In this document: in pieces, positions 20,801-32,800 of the stretch | Numbering within the stretch: position 1 is the first letter of the stretch | Layout: each line of letters begins with the position of its first letter | From: Saccharopolyspora rosea | Lineage (GTDB): Bacteria; Actinomycetota; Actinomycetes; Mycobacteriales; Pseudonocardiaceae | Direction: 5' to 3' | NCBI RefSeq assembly: GCF_025643595.1 | Contig: NZ_CP102826.1 | Coordinates: 6,262,001-6,326,000, forward strand | Length of the DNA stretch: 64,000 bases | The notes under the pieces: model-generated | What the model was told of the DNA's origin: nothing | Database searches by the model: none | Seen by the model: the letters and a program-made list of their open reading frames with translations, nothing else | Position numbers and translations under genes: made by a program

Positions 20801-23800
20801 ACCTGGTCCGCGGGCACGCCCCAGCGCCACCCGGCCACCAGGTCGAGGCCCCCGCGGCGGCTCGTCCCGGTGGTGCGGTGGCCGCCGAGGTACGCGCCGA
20901 AGTCCCGCAGGTCATCGGCGGTCGGCGACGGCAGCGCATCGACCAGCCAGCCCAGGTGTTCGGGCCGCAGGCCGAACTCGGGCAGCCGCTCGGCCAGCTC
21001 CGCCAGCGGCGGGAGCGCCGCGAGCGCGCCGACGTCCTCGGGCCGCAGGCCGAACGGGGCCAACCGCCTGCGGATCTCCGCCGCCCAGGCGGTGACCTCG
21101 TCCTCGCCGCGGTCCAGCCGGAGCCGGACGGCCTGCTCCAGCGGCGCGTCGCCGGCCAGCGGAGCCAGCGAGTCGGACCGCACGCCCAGCCGGGCGGCCA
21201 CGGCGTCCCACGCCGGACCCGCCCTGTCCTCCTCGGGAGCGGCCTGGACGGCGGGTTCCGCGTCGTCCAGCCGGGACCGCACCCGCCTGCGGAGCGCCGT
21301 CGGGAGGTCGTCCGGGCCCGCCGTGTCGTCCGGGCCCCGCCGGAACGCCGCCGCCTCCGATTCCCGGACGTCGAACAGCACCGTCGGACCGCGCACCGCG
21401 CTCCGGTGGGCGCTGCCCCAGCTGCCGCCGGACGGCCACTTCGCGCTGTCCACGTCGACCAGGAACGCGGAGTCGGCGAGGAACCGGTTCCAGTTGTCGC
21501 CGCGGGTCTTGGTCTTGCCCTCCAGGCGAGTGGTCAGCCGGGACCCGGACGCGGTGCCGGTCCCCCTGGTCAGGCCCCCTTCCACCGGGCCCACGTAGGC
21601 GGGGCTCTGCCAGGTCTCGGGAGCCAGGCCCGCGGTGAAGGAGGTGTCGGCGAGCTGGAGTTCGGCCTCCGTCCGGCGTTCGCCCCACTTGTCCTCGACG
21701 GTGGCCGACCGCCACGACTGGACGGGGCTCGGGTCGGCCAGCACCCGCCGCAGCCGGACGCGGTAGCTGATCGACCGGGTGCGGTCGGCGATCCGGAAGA
21801 CCAGGGTGGTGTCGTCCCCGCCGAGCGTCCCGTGCTCGGCGCTCGACTGGACCAGGGCGGACACCGCCGCCCGCAGCCGGAGCCGCTCCGGCGTCCCGCG
21901 CCCGAGCAGGCGCCGCACGCGGTGCGGCTCCACCGGTGCGAACCGCCCGGCGGCGGGCCGGGACTCCGCGACCGCGTCGACGATGCGGTCGAGCATCGTC
22001 TCGACGTCGCGCGGCGCATCGCCCTCGCGGGGGAAGAACTCCTTGGCGATCCGGAACGAGCGGGCCTCGCGCGCCGCTTCGGTGACCCGCTCCGCCCGCT
22101 CCCGCCACGCGGGGTCGTCCGGGTTCGCGCGCGGATCGGCCTGCGTGCCGTAGTGCCGCCCGCGCACGGCGTCGGCCAGCGCGTTCAGCGTGACGCGGCC
22201 GGTGACCCGCCGGGGCACGCCGCGGATCTCCAGTTCCCGCCGGTCGGTGTTGCGGTAGGTCGAGGCCCCCAGCAGGCCGTCGGAGAGCGTCGACAGCAGC
22301 AGCGGCGGCTTCTTGACCTTCCGCACGGTGAACTCGACCTCGACCGGCACCCGCACGTCGACGCGGTCGTCGGTGCGGGTGCGGGTCTGCACGTAGCCGC
22401 TGTTGTCCGTCCGGTGGTTGACCGCCTGGTAGGTCCGGTCGTAGCGCGGCGGCGGGACGCCGGGCGTCCCCAGCGAGGTGTCCGGGCTCTGCCCCGCGAA
22501 CAACGGCCCGACGTTGAGCGCGGCGCTGAACTTGAACTTGCGGGCCGTCGCGATCTCCTCGCCCGCGGTCGACTCGACCTCGGACGACGCGCCGCGGCGG
22601 CGCGGCGGCCCACCGACGACCTCGCCGTCCCCGGTGGGCCGCAACTTCGCCTGGAACTCGTACGTGCTGGTGCCGAACCACGCCGAACGGCCGAAGGTGC
22701 GGGTGAACCCGCCGTCGACGAGTTCCTGCCAGCCCGCCTCGGTGTCCAGCTCGGCGAGCACCCGCTGGGCGTCGACCAGGGGTGCCGGGGTGTTCCGGTC
22801 GCGGGCCGGCCGCCAGCCGGGGAAGAGCTTGCTCTTGGCGCGCCTGCCCTCGGACGGCGCCGCCTCCGCGTCCGCGAGCGCGGCGGCGGCGAGCTCGGAC
22901 AGCTTCGGGCGCCGCGCGGGAGCCGCGTCCCGCTGCCCGTCGGGTTCGGGGTGCCGCTCGCGCGCCGCGTCCTGCTGCCGGTCCAGTTCGAAGTCGGTCA
23001 CCACGACGTCGTGGTCGGTCCCGGAACCGGTGTCGCGCACCAGCGGGTGAGCCGCGGGCAGCGGCGTGCTCGGGCCGGGCTCGGGCTCGCGCGGCTTGCC
23101 GTAGAGCACGCCGTTCGGGATCACCAGCTCGACGACGTCCGTGCTGACGCCCTTCGGGTAGGCGGGCCAGCTCCAGTGCACGTTGGGCTGGCCGAACAGG
23201 TTCTGCCACGCGTCGGCGCGCAGCCGGACCACCAGGTCGCCGGTGTAGAGGCGGGTCGGGACCTGCTGCCGGACGGCGGTGCGCTTGTTGGACCCGGACC
23301 GGGACGCCTGCTCGCTCGACGCGCTCTGGTAGCCGAGCGTCGGGCCGACGGTGCCCGCGCCGTAGAGGAAGTTGAGCGCGCCGTCCACGCCCTGGCTGCG
23401 GACCGGCCCGTCGGCCACCGACGTGCCGACGGAGTCGATCAGGTCGAGCTGGATGGTCGGTCCCTCGTGGAGGAACCGTTCGTTGTGCACCTCCAGCTGG
23501 ATCCCGGCGCGCTGCACGCGATCGAAGATCCAGCCCGCCTTCGTGCCCTCCAGGACCCGCGGCTCGCGGAACGCGCCCGCCAGGTTCGCGCGGAACCAGT
23601 CCGGGTCGAGCGCGGCCCGGAACGTGGTCCGCCCGCCGTACTTGGTGCCCTGCGCGGCCCTGCCCTGCGCATCCCGCAACGCCGCGTCGAGGACGGTGAC
23701 CAGCGGTTGTTCGCGCGCGGGTTCCCGGGGTGCGGCGTCGGCGGGGAAGCGGAACAGGTCGGTGAACCGGTCCCAGGCGTCCTGGACGCGGCCCCACCGG

Positions 23801-26800
23801 CCGCGGGCTCCGACGCGCGGCCGGTGGACCGCGTCCGCCGCGACGAGGTCGGGCAGCGCGAGGGCGAACGCCCGCCGCATGTCCACGGGCTCCCCGAGCG
23901 GCCCGTCGTGCTCGTCCCGCGGCACGATCCGGCCGGGGCGCCACCTCCCGTCGCCGATCTCGGTCAGCGCCCGCGGCAGCCGGTACTCGACTTCGGCGTC
24001 GACGCGCTGCGGCCGCCCGGCGAACGGCTCCGCCTGGTGCTGGAACGCCGCCTGCACGGACTCCCGCAGGCCGCCGGTGCGGCCGTGGTCGGTGACCTCC
24101 AGGCTCAGCCGCAGCTCGCGGCGGAACTGGTCGGCGGGCGCGGTGAACCGCTGCCGGTAACCGGTCTCGCCGCTGCCACCGACCCGTTCGGCGCGACCGC
24201 GCTCCCAGCGGGCCTGCAGACCCGCGGTGAAGCCCAGGTAGGAGCGGCTGCCCTGCCCGTCCGGGCGCAGCGCGGTGCGCAGGTACAGCGTCGCCGGGGA
24301 GGTGCCCGCGCCCGCCGTGCCGACGGTGGAGCCCGACCAGTCCCACCCGCTGGTGCGGGTGTAGCTGAAGGTGGCGTCGTTGCGCAGCCGGACGTGCGAA
24401 CCCGGCACGACGCCGCCGAAGTCGCCGGAGACGGTGAACTCGTACCACCGCGGCCCCGCCGCCACGCGGACGGTGTGGCCGCCGTGGCGGGTGATGGCCT
24501 CCAGGTTCTCCAGCAGCTTCGGCGGGTCCAGGGCGCGCAGCTGTTCGTCCACTTCGGACCAGTCGACGCGGTCGAGGTCGACGCCGTCGTGGCGCAGCCG
24601 CTGCCTGATCTCCGCCAGCGCGCGCTCGGCGATGCGCTCCGACCCGGGGACCCGCCTGCGCTGGACGAGCTGCTGCGCGCCGTCCACCACGTCCAGCAGG
24701 TTCGCCGGCGAGGGCACCGAGCGCGCGTCCTCGTTGCGCGCCGCCCGCTCCGGCAGGACGGGGCGGGGGCGGGTGTCGCCGACGTCGTCGCCCGCTTCCT
24801 CCAGCGCCCGGTCCAGCACCTGCTCGAACTCCGCGACGTCCTCCCGCCGCACCAGCACGTACACCGCGCCGTCGGTGTGGAACGCCTCGATCGCCCGGGA
24901 CTCGCTCACGCGCTCCGGCCGGTGGTAGCCGGTCACCCGCTGGCTGACGTCGAGCCGGTAGAGCAACGCGCCCTCGGACTCGCCGGACTTGTCCTTGTTC
25001 GTGCCGGACTCGCCGAAACCGGTCTCGATCCCGTGCGAGCTGCCCAGGTTCACCGGCTCGACGACGGGACCGATCTGGACCGCGGTGTCCAGGCCCGACT
25101 CCCCGGTGTCGACCAGGCCCCGGAAGCGGATCTTGAGCTGCGCGGAGGTTCCGACCGCCTTGCTCCACTGGTTCTCCGACACCAGCCGGGAGGTGTCCGT
25201 CGTGGACACGTCGGTGCGCGGTGCGCCGATCCGCTGGTAGCCGCGCAGCAGACTGGCGTGGCGCACCTTCAGCTCTTCGGGCCGCGTGTGGGACAGCGAG
25301 AACCAGCGGTGCCGCGAGCGGGGGTCGGTGCGGGTGTGCTTGATGGTGTTGCCCTGCACCAGGCCCTCGATCGAGCCTTCCTCCAGCCGGGCCTGGCTGA
25401 TGGTGTAGGCGACGTTCGCCCGCATCTCGGGGCTGACCGACTCGGGCAGCCGGGACAGCGCCTCCCCGTGCAGTCGTCCCACCGCGAACGTCTCCACGCC
25501 CGCCACGAGGTGGAACAGCTCGGCGGGCATCCGCACGGGCCGGCGCCCGCGAACCTGGGGTCCCACCGCGTCCGGTGAGTTCAGCGCGGACTCCGGGTAG
25601 ACGAGGCGGACCGGTCTGCCGAGCGCGACATCGCCCCCGCGCTCGCGGCCCAGCCCCCAGGTCAGGTCGAAGTCCACCGCGAACACGCGCGGGGACTTGG
25701 TGTGCTTGGCGTTGTGCTCGACGCTGACCTTGAGGAACCGGTTGCCCGTCGTGTCGGCGCGGGCCCCGCCCACGCCGAACCCGACCAGGCCCAGCAGGTT
25801 GAGCGTGGCCAGGCTCGCGGCCTGGTATCCGGCGTGCAGCACACCGCCCATCACGCTCGTAGCCGGTCCCCGGCGGGTCCGCGTGGTGGACGTGACGGTG
25901 CGGGGCGCGGTTTCCTGCTTGGACCGCTGCGTCGGCAGCGCCGCCGCCGCGGCGGCGTCGGTGAGGAACAGCTTGCGGATCCGGCGGGAGGTCAACCGCA
26001 GGTGCAGGTTCCGGTGGCCGTCGCCGTGCGGCACCCGCAGCCCGATGCCGTGGGAGAGCGCCTGGAGCAGTCCGATCTCGTTCTTGCGCGCGATGATCTC
26101 GTTGAGCTGGTCGCGCACCGCCCGGCCGGCCGCGCCGCGCTCGCCCAGGTCGGGTCCCCCGGACTCGGCCAGCCGCGCCACGAGGAGGTCGGCGAGCGGG
26201 AATCCGTGGTCGCGGCCGAACGCCCGGGGCGTGCCGTCCCAGATGCCGCTCGAAGGCAGCAGGGACGCGGTGCGGCTGATCGCGCCGTCCATTTCCAGTT
26301 CGATCGGGCGCGGGTCCTCGTCGTCGAGCGGCAGCCCGTCGTACTCGGTGAGCACCGACTCGAAGTCGCGGTTCCCGATGTCCAGCGGCGGCAGTTCGAA
26401 CGCCTCGGGGGCGTCGGGCGTCGCCGCGCGGTCGCGGCGGAACAGGTTCGTCGCCAGGTGCCGCACGAGGCGCGGGGCCGACTGGCCGCGCCCCGGTTCG
26501 ACCTCGATCAACCGGTCACCGGGAAGTCCTTGCAGGGCACCGGAGAGCCGGGCGACGCGTTCGATCTGCACCAGGTGCCGCGGGCGCAGGCCGGAACCGG
26601 GGTCGGACGGCCGAGCGCCCATCACGCTGCCGTCCTGGTGGACCCGTCCGCGCACGCCGCCCGCCAGGCGTCCGCCGGGGCCCGCCGTCCGGGAGAAGGC
26701 GGAGTCCCCGAGCCGACCGCCCGGGTACTCGTCGACGAGTCCCAGCCAGTGGCCGATTTCGTGCGCCGGGCGGCGCCCCCTCGCCAGGTCGCGGATGTGC

Positions 26801-29800
26801 CAGTTGCGCTGGTCGGTGGGCCGGGTGGAGACGGTGACCGCGGCGTGCGCCCGGGCCGGGTCGTCGGTGAACTCGACGTTCACGTGGAACTGGTCGCCGC
26901 TGATCGTCCGGTGGCCGCCGTTGTAGATCGCGTCGACCGCGCGGCGCACCCCGTCGCGCGCCAGCCGCAGGTGCACGTCCCGCAGCGCCGGATCGCCCTC
27001 GTGGACCAGGTGCACGACGTGCGTGTACTCCTGGACGTACCGCCCGTTCACCTCGATGCGGCGGAAGTCGTAGCTGATCGGCCCGTCGATGCGGTTGGCC
27101 GGGCGCATCCGGTCGAGTCCGGTGACGGCCCGGTTGACCGCGTAGCGGGTCGTCCGCACCCGGGTCACCGGCGCCCGGTCGCGGAACCGGCGCCAGTCGT
27201 CCGGGGACAGCGGGTCGTCCGGTCGCATCCACGACGTGTCCCGGTGGGTGGCGCCGCGGTCGGACAGCGCCGCGCCGGGCTCGCCGCGTTCGAGACCTGC
27301 CAGGACTTCCTCGTCGTGGTGCAGCCAGCCGTCGTCGTCGAGCGGGTCCCGCTTCGGCAGCATCCGCTGCCCGACCTCGATCAGCCGCTGCACGGCTTCG
27401 GGGGTGAACAGGGTTCCGGCGCGCTCCGCGGCGGCGAACCGGGCGAGGGCTTCGGTGCTGGTCAGGCCGTTCGCGGGGCCGAACTCGGTCAGCGCCCAGC
27501 GGCGTTCGGCGTCGAAGCCGTGCGCGTCGGCGTGCGCCAGCAGCGCGTGCGGGTCGAACCCGGGCAGTTCCACGAGCTGCGCGAGCCGTCGCGGTTCGAC
27601 GGCGAGCCGCTCGGCCAGGTCGCGGATCTCGCCGTGCCGCGGGGGGCCCAGCAGCTCGCCCAGCGAGCGGAACGGCCCGGTCCGCGGTTCGACGCCCAAC
27701 AGCTCGTCGAGGTCGCGGGACCCGATCTGCTCGCCCGCGGCCCTGCGCTGCGCGAGCCGCCACGACTGCACCTGGTCGGCCAGCGGCCGGTCCGGGCGGT
27801 GCTTGCGGAACTGCTGGAAGGCGTCGAGCTCGTCGAACCGGACCCCGTGCGCGGCGAGTTCGAGCAGCGGACCGAACCGCTCGCGCGGCGTCGTCCCGGC
27901 GCCGAGCAGGCCGAACGCCTCCAGCTGGACCTCCAGGTCGGCGCGCCAGTCCGCCAGCAGCGCCCAGGCCCGCTGCGGTTCGGTCGCGCCCGCGTGCTCA
28001 CCCGCGACCCGCAGCCGGGTGCCGAAGACGTCCAGCAGGCCGGGGTCGCGCAGCTCGAACCCGGTGGCGATGCCGACCAGGAAACCCGCCTGCCCGGGCG
28101 GGATTCCGTACCGATCGGCGATGTCGCGCAGCTCGACCGGGACCCGGCCGACGCGCAGCGCGTAGCGCAGCAGGGCGCCGTCGTGCGGCACCAGCCCGAG
28201 TCCGTCGGCGAGCCTGGTGAGCGCGGCCAGGTCGCTGCGCAGCGCCGCGCGGACGTCGTCGGCGCGCACCGGGCCGCCCTGGTGGTGCACCAGGTCGGAG
28301 GCGATCCGGGTCAGCACGCGCCGGAACGCCGCCGGGCTTTCCGGGGTTTCCGCGCGCAACGTCCCGGAGGCGATCAGGTCCAGGGCGTCGGCCTGCGGGT
28401 TGCTCGCGCCGCGCAGGCTGCGCAGCCGGTCCGGTCCGAGCGACGACAGCCAGCCCAGCGCCGCGCGGGCCTGCGGGCTCGGGCTCAACTCGTCGAGGTG
28501 CCGCAGGAACTCGAACAGCCGCTCGCGCTGGGCCCTGGTGTCGAAGCCCAGCAGCGTGGCGATGTCGTCGACGTCGCGGGCCACCCGCTCCCCGAGCGCG
28601 TCGGCGACCGCGCGGATGTCCGCGCCGTGCCGGCGCAACCGGGCGGTGGGCGCGGGGTCGCTGCCGATGCCGCGCAGTCGTTCTTCGAGGCGGTGCAGCC
28701 GGAGCAGGTCGTCGAGGTCCCGGACCAGCCGGTCGAGGCCCGCTCGCGGCAGCGCGGGCACGTCCGAGGTGCCCAGCTCCCGCAGTCCGGCCAGCACGCC
28801 CTCCAGCGCGGACCGGCCGGCGCGGCCCGCCACCTCGGCCAGCGCCAGCAACCGGCGGCGGTGCGCCTCGGGCAGCTGCGCCACCCCGGCGGTCCGCCGC
28901 ATGGCCCACCGCAGCTCCTGGCGCCCGGTGCGGAAGGACCGGTGGAGTTCGGTGGCGACCGACCGGATGTCCTGGCGGGACGCGGATTCCGGGGAGTCGG
29001 CGAGCCGCCGCAACCGCTCGACGTCGCGCAACGCGGGGAACAGCGGGCGGAGGTGCTCGGGGTCGCGCGCACCGACTCGCGCCGCGATCCCCCGCGCCGC
29101 GTCCGGGACCCGCCACCGCTCGGCCGGTTCCGGGGCGTGCGTTCCCGCGTCGAGCGTCCGCTCGCCGTCGGCCGGGGTCTCCCGGTACTCGGGCAGCGCG
29201 CCGTTGATCCTGGGTTCCCGTGAACCGGGCGGTTGCTGGGACGTCCGGGCGGCTTCCCGAGCCCAGTCGCCAGCCGTCCGCAGCCCGCGCGCGGTGGCGA
29301 GGTCGCGCAGTTCGTCGAGGGACTTCGAGGTCCGGAGCCGGTCGCCGAACACCGCGGTCAACGGGTCGGGGTCGACGCCGAGTTCCGCCGCGGCCGCCAG
29401 CACCGCGTCCGCGGGCAGCTCGGCGTGCCGGGCGAGGTCCGGGATCTCGTCCGGCACGCGGTCCAGCGCCGTGGCCAGCTGCGCGAGGCGGTGGGTGTCC
29501 AGCCCGTGGTTCTCGGCGAGGTCGCGCAGCCGCGCGGCGGCGTGCTCGGCCTCGAACCACGGCCGGGCGCGCAGTTCGGCGAACTCCGGGTGGCCGTGCA
29601 GCCACTGCACCGTCGCGCTGCTGCGGGCGTCGGCTTCCAGGTGCCGCCACCACCGCCGGACCGCCCCGCTGCCCGAGCGCAGCCGGTGCGCGTCCCGGTA
29701 CCGGCGGAAACTGGCCAGCTCACCCGGCCCGAGTTCGGGGATCCGTCCGAAGTGGACCAGGTCGGTCCGCCGCACCCCGGTGATCCGCTCCCAGCGGGCC

Positions 29801-32800
29801 AGGGTCTGCTCGGTGACCCGGGTCCGCTCCCGACGGCCCGGTGGCACCTCGCCGAGCCAGCCGAACCGGAGGTTCGCGGGCACGTCCGCCTCCAGCCGTT
29901 GGGCCGCGGAGCCGGGCTCGACGCCCCAGCGCTCGGCGGCCCGCCAGTACTCCTCCGGCACGCCGCCCGCGCGCCACCGGAGGGCGAACTCGCGCAGCCG
30001 GTCGATCGCGGCGCGGTCGGCCCGGGTGCGGTCGATGTGCTCGGCCATCCGGCGCAGGTCGCGGGATTTGAGCTGGCCCGGCCGGGCACCGACCCGCCAG
30101 GCGGCGAACAGCGGGCCGAGCCGGTGCCGCTCGGGGCGCACCAGGATGTCGCCGACCCGGCCGGACCGCGCGTCGCGGTAGGCGTGCCGCAGCCGGTTGC
30201 CGGCCCGCGCGCCCGCCACGCCGAGCCCGTGCTCGTCGAGGTAGGTACGGAAGGCAGCCAGGTCGGCGCGGGTCAACCGCCGCGCGTAGCCGTGGAACGC
30301 GGCGACGTCCTCGGGGCGCAGGTCGTGTTCGGCCAGGCCGGCGCGGACCTGTTCGGCCAGCACCGCGTGCCGGAAGCGGGTGCCGCTCGGTGCCCGTCCG
30401 CTCAGCACGTCGGCGTCGAGCAGGTCGAGGGCGTGCGGGTCCAGGCCCAGCCGCACCGCGACGTGCATCCGGGTGTCCTGGTCGGACCACTCCTGCTCGG
30501 TGCGGGTGCGCGCGTCGAGCCAGTCGCGGGCGGCCTGCTCGATCCGCGCCACGCCGTGTTCCCGCACGTGGTCGGCGAAGTCCCGCCACCGGTGCGACTC
30601 GATCCCGGCGTCGCGCAACCCGTCGAAGAGCCCGGGCACGTCCGCCGGGCGCACCCCGTGCGCGTCGAGTTCGGCGAGCAGCTGCCCGGCCTCGCGTCCG
30701 CGCAGCTCGCCCGCGACGGAGCGCAGCCCTTCCGGCGGCACCCCGAGTACGCGGGAGAAGTGCCACAGCTCGGTCGGGGCGACGCCGGTTTCGCCGGCGA
30801 TCCGGCCGAGTTCGGTGGGCACCCGGCCGAGCTGCTCGAACCAGTCGAACAGCGCCGCCATCCGCTCGGATCCGAGCCGGACCCCCGCGGTCCGCGCCAC
30901 GTCCAGCACGTCCGCGGGCCGGAACCGCGCCGGGTCGAGCCGCCGCCGGTCGACGCCGAGCAGTTCCGCCAGCCGAGCGGGCTCGCCGAACGGGATGCCC
31001 GTCGGGAACCGCTCGCCCAGTTCGGACGCGGAACCGGCCAGGTCGCCGAGCTCGACGAGCACCAGCTGGGCGGCTTCGGCCAGTTCCGCCTGCCCGGTGC
31101 GGCCCTGCGGCCGGACCGCGTCCGGGGTCAGCGCCAGGAAGTCGGGGTGCACCCCGGCGCGCAACGCGATCTGCCAGAGCCTGCGCTGGTCCACCCCGGT
31201 GCGCTCGGCGACGTGGTGCAGCGCTTCCGACACCGACGCCGGGTCGAAGGCGCGCACGTGCCCGGGCAGGAACTGCCGGTCGACGACGTCGAGGTCCAGC
31301 CGCGCGGCCAGTTCCGCGTGGCCCAGCACCCGGCTGGGGTCGTGCTGCCGGAGGTGCGCCAGGTCGTCCGGGGACAGCCGGAGTTGCCAGGCCGCGACCA
31401 GCTCCCGCCCGTGCGGGGCGGTCAGCGCCGCCACCGGGGTGCCCCGGTGGTGCAGGAACTCCACGAACCCGGTGGCCTGCGCGGCGTCGACGTGCCGGAC
31501 CAGACCGGTGAACCAGGACCGGTGCTCCGGGCGCAGCCCGAGCCCGGCCCACTGCTCGTCGGTGACCGACGAGGTCGGGTCGTGGTGCTCCGGACCGGTG
31601 CGGGTGTGACCGTCCTGTTCGGACACCTGCGGCGGGTGGTCGGCGTCGCGCGGCTGATCGGTGGCCGGCGCCGGTGGATGCCGCACCGACTCGGTGGGCA
31701 CCGACCGGTGCTCGGCCGCCGGGACCGGCTCGGCGTGGTGGTCCTGAGTGGACGGTCCGCTGCTGGTCGGCAGCGGGGCCGGTTCGCTCGGCGGGGCGGA
31801 CTGCGCGGTCGGGTGCTCGTCGTCCGGCGGCGGGCTGCTCGATTCGGTCGGGCGCGGTGCGGGGTCCTGCGGCGGGCGGGTGCCGGTGCTCGGTGGCGGC
31901 GCGGCGCTGGTGCCGCGGCCGTGGCCGCCCGGCGGTGCGGTCGCGGTGGAGGTCGGTACCGGCGCGGGCGCCGTCGGGGTGGTGGGGGTCGGCGGCGCGA
32001 CCGGGTTCGGCACCGCACCCGGCAGCGGGGTGTCGTCGGCGGTCGAGTCGGCGTCCCAGTCCAGCGGATCCGGCAGGTCGTCGGGAACCGGCGAGTCGCT
32101 CTCGGTGCTCACGTCCTGGGCCGCCGGGGGCTCGGGGACGGCGTCCGAACCGGTTCCCGGGTCGGGCGGGAAGACCCCGACCGGCTTGGAGAACACGTTG
32201 ATCTGCAATTTCTGCTGGATGTGGGCCAGCTGTTCGTGCAGCTTCTCGGAGATCGGTTCGCTGACGAAGTGCTCGCCCATCCGCTCGGCGACGCCCATCG
32301 CCGCGCCGCCGGTGAAGCTGTACCAGTCCGCCTTCCACTCGTGCTCGGGCCCGAAGAACATGTTGCCGAAGCCCTCGCTGAGGTACCCCTGCACGCCCCA
32401 GGCGGGCGAACCGCCGATGGCGGCGACGGTGGCCCGCTGCCAGGTGTCCTTGCCGAACCGCTCCCCGACGTCCTTCAGCGTCGCCGGGTAGTGCTTGGTG
32501 AGCGCGTCGAAGGTCTCCGAGCCGATGGCGCCCCGGTACTTGCCCAGCGCCCCGGCCAGGTTGTCCTGCAACGTCCGCAGGTCGGTCTTGCCGATGTCGC
32601 GGGTGAGCGTGCCGGAGAACTCCCGCGCGGCATTGCGCGCCTCGGCCTCGGCGGCGTTCTCGCCGAACTCGCGGGCGAAACCGGCGCCGAGGTGCTTGAC
32701 GAACGCGTCCGACATCAGCTCGCCGAACTTGAGCGCGGGACTCGCGGTGAGCCTGCCGAGCGCGCCGGGCCCGATGCCCTTCATGGTGCGCGCGAACTCG

